Numbered from the stretch's first letter, positions 39,168 through 49,983 are shown. The stretch is DNA of 64,000 bases from Nocardioides alcanivorans (GCF_021555175.1 NZ_JAKGRW010000013.1:46387-110386); one strand, 5' to 3'. Notes: a model not told the origin generated them from the sequence alone. Translations and numbers: made by a program.

Positions 39168-40581
39168 CGACTCTCTCCCTCGTGTGCTCCCACGTCGGTG
39201 GCCAGCAGATCATCTTCGGTCTCGCGACGAACGATCACCGTGGCGACGCCGTCTCGGACCGCGACCACCGGGGGACGCAGTGCGTGGTTGTAGTTGGAGG
39301 CCAGGGACCGGCAGTAGGCGCCGGTGGCCGGAACGGCGACCAGGTCGCCGGCAGTGATGTCGGCGGGCAGGAACTCGTCCTTGACGACGATGTCGCCCGC
39401 CTCGCAGTGCTTGCCCACGATCCGGGCAAGCACGGGCGGCGCCGTGGACGCACGGGAGGCGAGCGTGCAGGAGTAGTCGGCGTCGTACAACGCCGTACGC
39501 ACGTTGTCGCTCATGCCACCGTCGACGGAGACATAGGTACGCCGCGCGCCACCGTCGAGCGCGACCTCCTTGACCGTGCCGACCGTGTAGACCGTGCACA
39601 TCGACGGTCCGACGATCGCACGACCCGGCTCGATGGAGAGCCTCGGGCGGCTCACGCCGAGGGCGCGGCACTCGTGCTCGATGATCTCGCCGAGCTGCGC
39701 AGCCAGGGCGCTGGGCTCGGCGGGGTCGTCCTGCGTCGTGTAGGCGATGCCGAAACCGCCGCCGAGGTCCATCTCGGGCATCTCGGTGCCGAGCTCTTCG
39801 CGCACCTTCGCGTGCAGGGCCAACACTCGGCGGGCGGCGACCTCGAACCCGGAGGTGTCGAAGATCTGGCTGCCGATGTGGGAGTGCAGTCCGAGCAGGT
39901 GCAGGCCCGGGAGCTCCAGCACCCGCCGGGCCGCCTCCAGCGCGTCGCCCGACGAGATGGAGAAGCCGAACTTCTGGTCCTCATGGGCGGTGGCGATGAA
40001 CTCGTGGGTGTGCGCCTCGACGCCGGCAGTCACCCGGATCATCACACCGACGGGGTCGCCGGAGCGCCCGGTCGTCAGCGTGGCCAGCCGCTCGATCTCG
40101 TCGAAGGAGTCGAGCACGACCCGGCCGACGCCCACCTCGATCGCACGGGCGAGCTCGGGAGTCGACTTGTTGTTGCCGTGGTAGCCGAGCTTCGCCGGAT
40201 CGACGCCGGCGCGCAGTGCGACGGTCAACTCGCCGTTGGAGCAGACGTCGAGGCACAGCCCCTCCTCCGCCACCCACCGCGCGACGGTGGTGCACAGGAA
40301 CGACTTGCCCGCGTAGTAGACGTCGAAGTCGACGAAGGCGTCTCGGAAGCCCGCGGCCCGGGCACGGAAGTCGGCCTCGTCGAGCACATAGGCCGCGCTG
40401 CCGTGCTCAGCGACGAGATCGGCCAGGGAGACTCCCCGACCTCGAGCACGCCGTCGACCTTGCGCGCAGTTGACGACCACAGAGCCGGCACCAGGGCGTT
40501 GACGTCGTCAGGAACCTGCAGCCACGCCGGGCCGCGCAGGGCACCGGGGGCATGGGCCCACCCGGCCTCGTGTGCACGCAT
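39164..40581 (-). CDS. lysA: Diaminopimelate decarboxylase (frame broken at 40434-40437)
   Basis: The N terminus RAHEAGWAHAPGALRGPAWL is in one frame. After the C4 run 40434-40437 the second frame carries VSLADLVAEHGSAAYVLDEA, the PLP-Lys segment VYYAGKSFLCTTVARW, GLHSHIGSQIFDTSGFEVAA, MDLGGGFGIAYT and IEPGRAIVG. One added base yields 472 residues. It makes L-lysine from meso-diaminopimelate. The stop overlaps the hom start. Confidence 0.94.
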
Positions 40582-40590
40582 CGTCCTACC

Positions 40591-42269
40591 TCACATGCGC
40601 TCGGGCGCGGAGACGCCGAGCAGGTCGAGTCCGTTGGCCAGCACCGTGCGTACGGCCGCCACCAGCACGAGGCGCGCCTCGTTGACCGGAGTCACCGGCT
40701 CGTCGCCCTGCGGCAGCATGCGGCACTCCTTGGCGTCGTACCACTTGTTGAAGGAGGACGTGGTGTCCTCGAGGTAGCGAGCGATCCGGTGCGGTTCACG
40801 CAGCTCCGCTGCACTCGCGACCACCCGGGGGTATTCGGCGAGGGCACGCAGCAACGTCCCTTCGAGCTCGTGCGCGAGCAGGGCCGGGTCGAAGTCGGCA
40901 AGCGCCTCGGCGGCAGTACGCATGCCCAGGTCCTTGGCGTTCTCCATCATCCGGCAGGTCCGGGCGTGGCCGTACTGCACGTAGTAGACCGGGTTGTCGT
41001 TGGACGCCTTGGTGATCTCGGCGACGTCGAGCACGAGCGGCGAGTCCGCGGGATAGCGGCCGAGCGAGTAGCGCAGTGCGTCGACGCCGATCTCCTCGGC
41101 GAGCTCCTCCAGGGTCACGAGCGTGCCTGCCCGCTTGGAGAGCTTCAGCTCCTGACCGTCGCGCAGGATCTTGACCAGCTGGCCGATCATCACGTCGAGG
41201 GTCTGGTCCGGGTCATCACCCACGCAGGCAGCCATCGCCTTGAGACGGCCCACGTAGCCGTGGTGGTCGGCGCCGAGGAGATAGATGCAGTGCTCGAAGC
41301 CGCGCTCCCTCTTGTTGAGGTAGTAGGCGGTGTCGGAGGCGAAGTAGGTCAGCTCGCCGTCGGACTTGATGAGCACCCGGTCCTTGTCGTCGCCGAAGTC
41401 GGTCGTGCGCATCCACAGCGCGCCGCCCTCCTCGAAGACGTGGCCGAGCTCCTTGAGCCGGGCCAGGGTCTGGGGCACCTCGCCGCCCTCGTGCAGGGAG
41501 ACCTCGGAGAACCAGACGTCGAAGTGGGTGTTGAAGTCGGCCAGGGACTTCTGCTGGAGCTTGAGCTGGATGTCGTAGCCGACCCGCCGCACTGCCTGCA
41601 GGCGTTCGGGCTCGGGCAGGTCGAAGATCCCCGGCTCGGCCTCCCCACCAGGGTGGCGAGGTCGTTGATGTAACCGCCGGCGTAGCCGTCCTCCGGCGTG
41701 GGCTGGCCGAGCGCAGCGGCGATGATCGAGGCGGCGAACTTGTTCATCTGCACGCCGCGGTCGTTGATGTAGAACTCGCGGGTGACCTCAGCCCCCGCGG
41801 CCGACAGCACCCGGCCGATCGCGTCGCCCAGCACGGCCCAACGGGTGTGGCCCAGGTGCAGCGGGCCGGTCGGGTTGGCGGAGATGAACTCGAGGTTGAT
41901 CTTCTGCCCGTCCAACACGTTGCCGTGGCCGTACGTCGCCCCGGCCTCGACGATCCGCGCAGCGACGACCCCTTGGGCGCCGGCGGCGACGGAGATGTTG
42001 AGGAAGCCGGGGCCGGCGACCTCGACACCCGAGATGCCCGAGACCTCGGCAAGACGCGCTGCGACGAGGTCGGCGAGCGTGCGCGGGTTGGTGCCCGCCT
42101 TCTTGGCCAGCTGCAGCGCCACGTTGGTGGCGTAGTCGCCGTGACCCTTCTGTCGGGGTCGCTCGATCGTGACTTCCGTGGGCACACCGTCGGGCAGGGA
42201 CAGGGCGCCGTCGTCGACCAGGGAGGTCAAGACGTCGACGACTGCGGCGGAGAGTTGATCTGGAGTCAC
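40591..42269 (-). CDS. argS: Arginyl-tRNA synthetase (frame broken at 41643-41646)
   Basis: Class I synthetase. The first frame has PRQKGHGDYATNVALQLAKK and the HIGH-type motif ANPTGPLHLGHTRWAV. The second frame, after a C4 run at 41643-41646, has GADHHGYVGRLKAMAACVGD and the KMSKS-like KLSKRAGTLVTLEEL, ending in the anticodon-binding helix bundle (YVQYGHARTCRMMENA). One added base gives 559 residues. GTG 42269 lies six bases after a TAGGCT box, suggesting leaderless transcription. tRNA-Arg lies divergently upstream. Confidence 0.95.
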
Positions 42270-42275
42270 CCCCGT

Positions 42276-42281
42276 AGCCTA
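42276..42281 (-). promoter_or_regulatory. -10 box of argS (leaderless)
   Basis: TAGGCT ends six bases before GTG 42269. It would drive the argS-lysA-hom-thr cluster. No ribosome-binding site precedes the start. Confidence 0.55.
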
Positions 42282-42350
42282 ATGGCGACCCTCGGTTTCC
42301 CTTGCGGGAGTATCACCCGGTAGGGTTTTGCAACGCGCCGGTTGGTGCAT

Positions 42351-42423
42351 GCCTCCGTAGCTCAGGGGATAGAGCACTGGTTTCCGGTACCAGGTGCCGC
42401 AGGTTCGAATCCTGCCGGAGGCA
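42351..42423 (+). tRNA. tRNA-Arg (anticodon CCG)
   Basis: The cloverleaf closes fully: acceptor GCCTCCG (42351-42357) with CGGAGGC (42416-42422), D stem GCTC/GAGC, anticodon stem CTGGT/ACCAG around TTCCGGT (anticodon CCG at 42384-42386), T arm GCAGG-TTCGAAT-CCTGC, and discriminator A42423. CCA is not encoded. The terminator at 42432 follows. Confidence 0.96.
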
Positions 42424-42431
42424 CCCCAGTT

Positions 42432-42456
42432 CGGGCCCACATCACGTGTGGGCCCG
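42432..42456 (+). terminator. Hairpin terminator after tRNA-Arg
   Basis: A 10-bp perfect stem (42432-42441 with 42447-42456), 5-base loop, followed by a modest T-rich stretch. Confidence 0.85.
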
Positions 42457-42641
42457 TTCGTCATTTCGGACACTTCCCACGATGTGGCGAAAGCGGCAAC
42501 AAAGAGCATCAAACTCCGCGACAATCACCCGTAGCGTCCCCGCCTCCTCGTCGTTGAGCCCTGCGGACCGGTGACAAGGAGCAAGCCTCGGGACCTGGTC
42601 AACAACGTATGACCGACTTGAATCATGGGGAGACGAACAGA

Positions 42642-44096
42642 ATGAAGCTTTCAGTGCGGCGCCTACTCGCCGCCACCACGGCCGTCGCGGTCGCATCGAC
42701 CGGAACGCTGGCGATGGCCTCCACGGTCAACGCCGCGCCTGACGACTCGGCGAAGGTCGTCGCCGCCAAGAAGAAGGCCAACAAGGCCAAGTACGGCATG
42801 TCCGGCAACGCCTACGGCACGCTCATCACGGCCGGTCTGCTCGGGGTCCGCTCCGACAAGACCTCGCACAGCTGGGTCGGCTGCACCGCCAGGAACAAGG
42901 CCATGAACTCGTCGCTCGTGGGCGCCGACGTCCTCCCGGGCAGCACCTTCCTCGATGTGGGCGTGGTCCGCACCCAGACCCTGGCCCGCAAGGGCAAGAA
43001 GGCCGTCCAGGCCGGCTTCCCGAAGGGCACCAAGGCGGGCACCATCGCCACCTCCAAGGTTGCCGACGTCAAGCTGGCCGGCCTCGGGCCGCTCAACCTG
43101 AAGCTCACCGGCCTCTCCAGCGAGGCCCGGGCATGGGTCAACAAGAACGGTCAGTTCCAGACCAAGCACGGCTACAACATCCTCGACCTCCAGGCCAACA
43201 CCGGGATCCCGGCGTTGGACGACCTGCTCAACAACACCAACAGCCCGCTGAAGACGCTGATCGACCTGCTGCTGGACGGCGTGGTCAAGGGTGTCGTGAT
43301 CGACCAGGTCGTCAACGGCGTCCTCAAGATCGCCGGCCTGGGCGAGATCCGCCTCGGCAAGTCCTACGGCATCAAGAAGAAGAAGCAGGCCTGGTCGAAC
43401 GCAGTGGTGCTCGAGGTGCGGCTCTACGGCGCCGACGGCAAGAAGAGCAACGACGACATCACCGTCAAGCTCGGCCACTCCCGCGCACGTGTGGTCAAGG
43501 GTCTGGAGAAGGGCAAGTTCAACGGCTACGCCAGCGGCCTCAACGGCAAGCTGCTCGACGGTGTGCTCCAGACGGCGCGCCTCGCCCACCAGCCGCTGCC
43601 CTGCACCGGAACCGCTGGCAAGTGGACCAAGGAGGCCGTGGCCGGCGTCGACCTGCTGGGACTGGGCTTCGTCAAGGTTGACGGCGTCAGCACCGGCGTG
43701 CTCGGCAAGCCCGGCAAGAAGAAGGCCGGCAAGGCCGGATCCCGCTCCACCACGGCCCGCGTCGAACTCGGCGGCCCGAACGGACTCGTGGTCAGCGCAA
43801 TCACCAGCAAGGCCATCGCCAAGCGCAACAAGGCTGGCAAGCTGAAGCGCAACACGAAGGTGAACCTCGGTGACATCTACCTCGGTGGCAACCGGATCAG
43901 CCTCCACCAGCTGCTGAACCCGGTGATCAACGGGCTCGACGGGCTGCTCTCCCAGCTCGGTATCGCGAGCGTGAAGACCGGTGTCGTCCGCAAGTCCAAG
44001 AACGGTGTCGGCGTGATCGCGGTGCAGATCAAGCTGCTCGACGGCAAGGGCGCCGACATCAAGATCGGCGACGTCGAGGCCAGGGTCGTGAAGTGA
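42642..44096 (+). CDS. Secreted Lys-rich protein of unknown function
   Basis: ATG 42642, with GGGGAGACG upstream, gives 484 residues. A clear signal peptide (KLSVRRLLAATTAVAVASTG ... ending VNAAPDD) precedes a long beta-rich region with many Lys-Gly-Lys patches (AKKKANKAKYG, KKKKQAWSNAVVLEVRLYG, LGKPGKKKAGKAG). Two Cys (in SWVGCTARN and QPLPCTGTA) could form a disulfide. Two similar segments, AVVLEVRLYGADGKKSNDDI near the middle and GVIAVQIKLLDGKGADIKIG at the end, suggest an internal repeat. I see no anchor, and a relation to choice-of-anchor P proteins is only a guess. A strong terminator follows. Confidence 0.75.
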   Translation: MKLSVRRLLAATTAVAVASTGTLAMASTVNAAPDDSAKVVAAKKKANKAKYGMSGNAYGTLITAGLLGVRSDKTSHSWVGCTARNKAMNSSLVGADVLPGSTFLDVGVVRTQTLARKGKKAVQAGFPKGTKAGTIATSKVADVKLAGLGPLNLKLTGLSSEARAWVNKNGQFQTKHGYNILDLQANTGIPALDDLLNNTNSPLKTLIDLLLDGVVKGVVIDQVVNGVLKIAGLGEIRLGKSYGIKKKKQAWSNAVVLEVRLYGADGKKSNDDITVKLGHSRARVVKGLEKGKFNGYASGLNGKLLDGVLQTARLAHQPLPCTGTAGKWTKEAVAGVDLLGLGFVKVDGVSTGVLGKPGKKKAGKAGSRSTTARVELGGPNGLVVSAITSKAIAKRNKAGKLKRNTKVNLGDIYLGGNRISLHQLLNPVINGLDGLLSQLGIASVKTGVVRKSKNGVGVIAVQIKLLDGKGADIKIGDVEARVVK

Positions 44097-44123
44097 CGAC
44101 CACCGGCTGACAACGCATGGTGA

Positions 44124-44158
44124 CAAGGGCGGTCCGAGGCACACTCGGGCCGCCCTTG
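44124..44158 (+). terminator. Hairpin terminator after the secreted-protein gene
   Basis: A 15-bp stem with one T-G pair (44124-44138 with 44144-44158) and a 5-base loop. Confidence 0.88.
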
Positions 44159-44263
44159 CCGTGCGTCGGAGGTCCATTCCTCAGGACCCCGGCACGTGGC
44201 GCTCAACACACCGTGCCCACAATGGTGACCGGCTTCGGCATTTCCCCCGTGAGGGGACTAGCC

Positions 44264-44292
44264 TTGACGCTTGTAACCACGCACCCATACAC
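44264..44292 (+). promoter_or_regulatory. Probable kgd promoter
   Basis: TTGACG (44264-44269) and ATACAC (44287-44292) are 17 bases apart, about 30 bases before GTG 44321, which also has GGAAGAGG upstream. Confidence 0.5.
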
Positions 44293-44320
44293 GCTGCACC
44301 CGGAAGAGGCGAACCAAGCA

Positions 44321-47300
44321 GTGGCTGAGTCTTCTCAGAACAACTCCCAGACTGATTTCGGAGCCAACGAATGGCTCGTCGATGAGATGTTCGAGCAATA
44401 CCGAAGTGACCCCTCGAAGCTCAGCCCTGAGTGGCGCGCCTACTTCGCGGACAACAAGGGCGGTGTGGGGCAGAACAGCACTGCAGACGCTCCTGCTGCT
44501 CCCAAGAAGGCCGCTCCCGAGCCGGCTGTGAAGGCTGCCCCCGCAGCGCCGGCCACGTCCTCCGGGACTCCCGCGCCCGTGGCTCGGCCCCGGCCCGCGA
44601 GCAAGGCCGCCGAGCCGGCGAAGGGGACCTCCTCCCCGAGCCCCGGGACCCGAAGAAGCCCGAGCCGTCCGCCGCTGCCGACGAGCCCACCTTCACCGTG
44701 CTGCGCGGCGCCCCGGCCCGTACGGCGACCAACATGGAGGCATCGCTGACGGTCCCCACCGCCACTTCGGTGCGTTCCGTGCCGGTGAAGCTGCTGTGGG
44801 ACAACCGCACCGTCATCAACAACCACCTCGCCCGCGCCCGCGGCGGCAAGGTGAGCTTCACCCACCTCATCGGCTATGCGATGGTCCGGGCGCTCAAGGC
44901 CATGCCGGAGATGAACGTCGGTTTCGACACCGTCGACGGCAAGCCCAACCTGATCACCCCTGCGCACATCAACCTCGGCCTGGCCATCGACGTGCCCAAG
45001 CCCGACGGCAGCCGCCAGCTCCTGGTGCCCTCGATCAAGGCCGCCGACAACATGGACTTCGCGCAGTTCTGGACCGCCTACGAAGAGATCGTCGTCAAGG
45101 CCCGCAACAACAAGCTCACGGTCGCCGACTTCCAGGGCACCTCCATCTCCCTGACCAACCCGGGCGGCATCGGCACCGTGCACTCGGTGCCGCGCCTGAT
45201 GAAGGGCCAGGGAGCCATCCTCGGCGTCGGCGCCATGGAGTACCCCGCCGAATGGCAGGGCGCCTCGGCGGAGGCGATCGCGCGCAACGGCATCAGCAAG
45301 GTCATGACCTTGACCTCCACCTACGACCACCGCGTGATCCAGGGCGCTCAGTCGGGTGAGTTCCTCAAGCGCATCCACGAGCTGCTGCTCGGCAAGGACG
45401 GCTTCTTCGACGACATCTTCCGGTCGTTGCGGATCCCCTACGAGCCGATCCGGTGGAGCAATGACATCGCCACCAACCACGACGACGAGATCAGCAAGCA
45501 GGCTCGCATCCTCGAGCTGATCCACGCCTACCGGGTCCGCGGCCACGTCATGGCCGACACCGACCCGCTGGAGTACCGCCAGCGCAGCCACCCCGACCTC
45601 GAGATCGAGTCGCACGCCCTCACCCTGTGGGATCTCGACCGTGAGTTCGCGACCGGCTCCTTCGGTGGCGAGGGGCGCCGCTTCATGAAGCTGCGCGACA
45701 TCCTCGGCATCCTGCGCGACTCCTACTGCCGCACCATCGGCATCGAGTACATGCACATCCAGGATCCCGAACAGCGTCGGTGGATCCAGGAGCGCGTCGA
45801 GCAGCCGCACGTGAAGCCTCCTCGCGAGGAGCAGCTGCGGATCCTGCTGAAGCTCAACCAGGCCGAGGCCTTCGAGACCTTCCTGCAGACGAAGTTCGTC
45901 GGCCAGAAGCGGTTCAGCCTCGAAGGCGGCGAGACCACCATCCCGGTGATCGACGAGATCTGTGAGGCAGCCGCCGAGTCCTCGCTCGACGAGGTCACCA
46001 TCGGCATGGCCCACCGCGGTCGCCTCAACGTCCTGGCCAACATCGTCGGCAAGAAGTACTCCCAGATCTTCCGGGAGTTCGAGGGCAACATCGACCCGCG
46101 CACCGTCCAGGGCTCGGGCGACGTGAAGTACCACCTCGGTGCCGAAGGCGAGTTCGTGGCAGGCTCCGGCGACAAGATCAAGGTGTCCGTCGCGGCCAAC
46201 CCGTCGCACCTCGAAGCCGTCGACCCGGTTCTCGAGGGCATCGCCCGCGCCAAGCAGGACGTGCTCGACCGGGGCGCCGAGTTCCCCGTGCTCCCGCTGC
46301 TGGTGCACGGTGACGCGGCATTCGCGGGCCAGGGCGTGGTGGCAGAGACGCTCAACCTCTCCCAGCTGCGGGGCTACCGCACCGGCGGCACCATCCACCT
46401 GGTCGTCAACAACCAGGTCGGCTTCACCACCTCGCCCGGTTCGTCGCGCTCCTCCCTCTACGCCACCGACGTGGCACGCATGGTGCAGGCGCCGATCTTC
46501 CACGTCAACGGCGACGACCCTGAGGCATGCATCCGGGTCGCGCGCCTTGCCTACGAATACCGCCAGGCCTTCAACAAGGACGTCGTCATCGACCTCGTCT
46601 GCTACCGCCGCCGCGGGCACAACGAGGGTGACGACCCGTCGTACACCCAGCCGTTGATGTATGACCTCATCGAGCAGAAGCGGTCGGTGCGCAAGCTCTA
46701 CACCGAGTCGCTCATCGGTCGTGGCGACATCACGATCGAAGAAGCCGAGCAGGTGCTGCGCGACTACCAGCAGCAGTTGGAGCGGGTCTTCACCGAGGTC
46801 CGCGAAGCCACCTCGCAGCCCGAGGAGTGGACCACGGTCCCGGACTACCCGGAGAAGCCCGCTGGCGAGGCCGTCACCGCGGTCTCCCCGAGGTCATGAA
46901 GCGCATCTCCGACGCCTACGTGACCCCGCCCGAGGGCTTCACCGTGCACCCGAAGGTGATGCCGCAGCTGCAGCGCCGTGCCAACGCGATCACCGGCGGC
47001 CCGATCGACTGGGGCACCGGCGAGATCCTCGCGTTCGGTTCGCTCCTCATGGAGGGTCGCCCGGTCCGCCTGGCCGGTCAGGACTCGCGTCGCGGCACCT
47101 TCGTGCAGCGCTTCGCGACCATCATCGACCGCCACAACGCCGATGAGTGGACGCCGCTGACCAGCCTCACCGAGGACCAGGCCCGCTTCTACATCTATGA
47201 CTCGCTGCTGTCCGAGTACGCCGCGCTCGGCTTCGAGTACGGCTACTCGGTGGCCCGTCCCGATGCGCTCGTGCTCTGGGAGGCGCAGTTCGGCGACTTC

Positions 47301-48022
47301 GTCAACGGCGCACAGACGGTGATCGACGAGTTCATCTCGTCAGGTGAGGCCAAGTGGCGCCAGCAGTCGGGGGTCGTGCTCCTGCTGCCCCACGGCTACG
47401 AGGGCCAGGGCCCCGACCACTCGTCGGCCCGTATCGAGCGCTTCTTGGCCATGTGTGCCGAGAATGCCTTCGTCGTGGCCCAGCCGTCCACGCCCGCGTC
47501 GTACTTCCACCTGCTGCGACGCCACTCGCTCGGCGAGGAGCACCGCCCACTGGTGGTCTTCACGCCGAAGTCGATGCTGAAGCGCAAGGAAGCCGCCTCG
47601 CAGCCCGACGACTTCACCAGCGGATCGTTCCAGGGCCTGATCGGTGACACGGTCGAGGACCCGGCCGCGGTCGACACCCTGCTGCTCTGCTCGGGTCGCA
47701 TCACCTGGGACCTGGTGAAGGCCCGCGGCGGCCGGGACAACAGCGAGCGCTTCGCCGTCGCCCGGATCGAGCGTCTCTATCCGTCGCCTGACGACCAGCT
47801 GCGTGAGGAGATCGCGAAGTACCCCAACCTCAAGCACATCCGTTGGGTCCAGGACGAGCCGGCCAACATGGGCCCGTGGCCCTACTACGCGCTCAACGTG
47901 TGGCCGGAGCTCGACATCACCGTCGAGCGGGTCAGCCGTCCGGCGTCCTCCTCCCCGCGGTCGGCACTGCGAAGCGCCACCAGGAGGAGCAGCAGGGCCT
48001 GATCGACGCCGCCTTCGCCTGA
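44321..48022 (+). CDS. kgd: Multifunctional 2-oxoglutarate dehydrogenase E1/E2 (OdhA/Kgd type), three frame breaks
   Basis: GTG 44321 starts [20 protein letters not shown], the usual N terminus. A Pro/Ala linker leads into the E2-like acyltransferase domain ([60 protein letters not shown]). The ThDP-dependent E1 domain follows ([85 protein letters not shown]) and the C-terminal transketolase-like part ([20 protein letters not shown]). Frame breaks lie at the C4 runs 44634-44637, 46886-46889 and 47953-47956. Three added bases give 1234 residues, close to Kgd of M. tuberculosis. It feeds succinyl-CoA formation in the TCA cycle. Confidence 0.95.
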
Positions 48023-48025
48023 GTC

Positions 48026-48202
48026 ATGTACTTCACTGACCGAGGCATCGAGGAGCTCGAGAAGCGCCGGGGTGACGAAGAGGTCACCCTGGCGTGGGTC
48101 GCCGACCGGCTGCAGGAGTTCACCGACACCCACCCGGAGTTCGAGACCGCCGTCGAGCGGTTGGCGACGTGGCTGGCCCGGCTGGACGACCCCGACGACT
48201 GA
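48026..48202 (+). CDS. DUF6104 family small protein
   Basis: The 58-residue protein begins MYFTDRGIEELEKRRGDEEV and continues with DRLQEFTDTHPEFETAVERL and ATWLARLDDPDD. It is acidic and helical and starts three bases after the restored kgd stop. The same small gene follows kgd in streptomycetes, so it is probably a cotranscribed partner of unknown function. Confidence 0.85.
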   Translation: MYFTDRGIEELEKRRGDEEVTLAWVADRLQEFTDTHPEFETAVERLATWLARLDDPDD

Positions 48203-48225
48203 TCACCCTGCGATCCCGACTGACC

Positions 48226-48292
48226 TACTCGTTGGTCGAGCCGCGTACTCGTTGGTCGAGCCGCGTACTCGTTGGTCGAGCCTGTCGAGACC
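48226..48292. repeat. Second site of the 23-bp interspersed repeat
   Basis: Two partial units (tactcgttggtcgagccgcg, period 20, at 48226-48265) precede a full copy at 48270-48292 that is the reverse complement of the 8238 unit with one substitution. The site again fills the gap between convergent genes. Confidence 0.88.
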
Positions 48293-48297
48293 CCGGC

Positions 48298-48987
48298 CTA
48301 GCGGGATCGGAGGGTGACCTCGGGGATGGTGACGTCCTCGGGCAGGTCCAGCACGTGCAGGATCGTGGCCGCGACCGACTCCGCCGACATGAATCGGTCG
48401 GGGTCGTAGTCGCGTCCCTCCTGCTCGTGCACTCGGGCTTGCATACGGGTCGCCGTACGGCTGGGGAAGACCGTGGTTACCCTGATTCCCCCTTCGGCCT
48501 CCTCGGCGCGCAAGGAGTCGGCCAGGGCTCGCAGGCCGGCCTTGGAGGCGGCGTACGCCGACCACGCGGCGTTGGCCACCGACCCGGCGGTGGAGTTGAC
48601 GAAGACGACGCTTCCCCGGGTACGCCGCAGCGCCGGTAGGCAGTGCCTCGTCAGCAGCGCAGGGGCGACGAGGTTGACGTCGACCTGGCTCCTGATCGCC
48701 TCGGGCGCCGAGTCGCCCAACCTCGCCAGCTCGACGACCCCGGCCGCGTGGACGAGGGTGTCGATGCGGCCGGGGAGGTGGGCCTGTCGCATGGCTTCGG
48801 GCAGCGAGTCCGTGCGTGCCAGGTCGAGCACCACGAGCCCCGGCTCTGCGAACTCTCCACGCAGCTCCTCCACGCGCTCCTGCGAGCGCACCGGAAGCAC
48901 GAGTGTGTCACCACGCTCGCGTAGCGCCCGGGCCAGCGCGAGGCCGATCCCGGAACCCGCCCCGGTGATGAGGTGCGTACGGCTCAC
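48298..48987 (-). CDS. Short-chain dehydrogenase/reductase
   Basis: The 229-residue SDR shows HLITGAGSGIGLALARALRE (NAD(P)-binding TGxxxGIG), LVHAAGVVELARLGD (in place of NNAG), the catalytic Ser in SVVFVNSTAGSVANAAW, and the YxxxK motif SAYAASKAGLRALADSLRAE. NADP preference is plausible from the Arg after the glycine loop, but the substrate is unknown. It overlaps the following MDR gene by four bases. Confidence 0.9.
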   Translation of the reverse strand: MSRTHLITGAGSGIGLALARALRERGDTLVLPVRSQERVEELRGEFAEPGLVVLDLARTDSLPEAMRQAHLPGRIDTLVHAAGVVELARLGDSAPEAIRSQVDVNLVAPALLTRHCLPALRRTRGSVVFVNSTAGSVANAAWSAYAASKAGLRALADSLRAEEAEGGIRVTTVFPSRTATRMQARVHEQEGRDYDPDRFMSAESVAATILHVLDLPEDVTIPEVTLRSR

Positions 48988-49952
48988 CGCGTGAAGACGA
49001 CCTTGCCGAAGAGGTCACCGTGCGCCATCGCCTCGAAGCCGGAACGCGCCTCCGTCATCGGCAGCACCCGGTCGATGAGCGGGCGGGTCCCGGTGGCGTC
49101 CAGCATCTGGGTGAGAGCCGCCAGGTCGGCGCGGGTGCCCATCGTGGACCCGATGACCCGCAGTTGCAGGAAGAAGATCCGGGTCAGCTCGGCGTCGGCG
49201 AGGTTCGGGCCCGACGTGGTGCCGGAGATGACGATGGCACCACCGGGGCGCAGCGACCGGATCGAGTGCGACCATGTGGCGCGCCCCACCGTCTCCATGA
49301 CGGCGTCGACCTTGATCGGAAGGCGGGCACCGGACTCGAAGACCTCATGGGCGCCGATCTCCAACGCCCGAGCTCGCTTCGCCTCGTCACGACTCGTGGC
49401 GAAGACCTTGAGCCCGGCCGCACGAGCGAGCGTGATCAGAGCGGTGGCCACCCCGCCACCCGCACCCTGCACGAGCACGGAGTCGCCGGCCTTGAGGCCG
49501 CCCTGGGTGAAGAGCATCCGATAGGCAGTCAGCCACGCCGTCGGCAGGCAGGCGGCCTCCTCGAAGGAGAGGCTCGCGGGCTTGGCGATCACGTTGCGCA
49601 GCGGCACGGTCACCTGGTCGGCGAACGTGCCCTGGTGCCGCTCGGAGAGCAGTGACCGCGTGGGATCGAGGGTCTCGTCACCCGACCAGTTGGGATCGCT
49701 GATGACCGCATGCACGATCACTTCGTTGCCGTCGGCGTCGATCCCGGCTGCATCGCAGCCCAGAATCATCGGCAACGACTCCTGCTTCAGACCGACACCG
49801 CGCAGCGACCAGAGGTCGTGGTGGTTGAGAGAGGCGGCCTTGACGGTGACGGTGGTCCAACCCTGGGGCGCCACCGGGTCGGGGCGCTCGCCCACGACCA
49901 GGCCGCTCAGCGGGTCTTCGGTGGAGAACTTATCGGCGTAGACAGCGAACAT
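48984..49952 (-). CDS. Zinc-free MDR alcohol dehydrogenase / quinone oxidoreductase
   Basis: The 322-residue medium-chain reductase shows VKAASLNHHDLWSLRGVG, LGCDAAGIDADGNEVIVHAV, SVLVQGAGGGVATALITLAR (Rossmann loop) and GGAIVISGTTSGPNLADAEL. The cysteines of the structural zinc site are absent, pointing to the quinone-reductase branch. It precedes the SDR gene with overlapping ends, so the pair is an operon. The substrate cannot be assigned. Confidence 0.88.
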   Translation of the reverse strand: MFAVYADKFSTEDPLSGLVVGERPDPVAPQGWTTVTVKAASLNHHDLWSLRGVGLKQESLPMILGCDAAGIDADGNEVIVHAVISDPNWSGDETLDPTRSLLSERHQGTFADQVTVPLRNVIAKPASLSFEEAACLPTAWLTAYRMLFTQGGLKAGDSVLVQGAGGGVATALITLARAAGLKVFATSRDEAKRARALEIGAHEVFESGARLPIKVDAVMETVGRATWSHSIRSLRPGGAIVISGTTSGPNLADAELTRIFFLQLRVIGSTMGTRADLAALTQMLDATGTRPLIDRVLPMTEARSGFEAMAHGDLFGKVVFTR

Positions 49953-49983
49953 ACGCCGAGGTTAGCGGGTGGACGTCGACTGG

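Noticed and set aside
44440..46620. 726-codon minus frame opposite kgd
   Set aside because: Antisense shadow; the plus strand encodes clear E2 and E1 domains.
44634..47956. Programmed frameshifting in kgd
   Set aside because: Three breaks in one core gene with the same C-run context as in fifteen other genes fit sequence error, and no slippery site with a downstream structure was evident.
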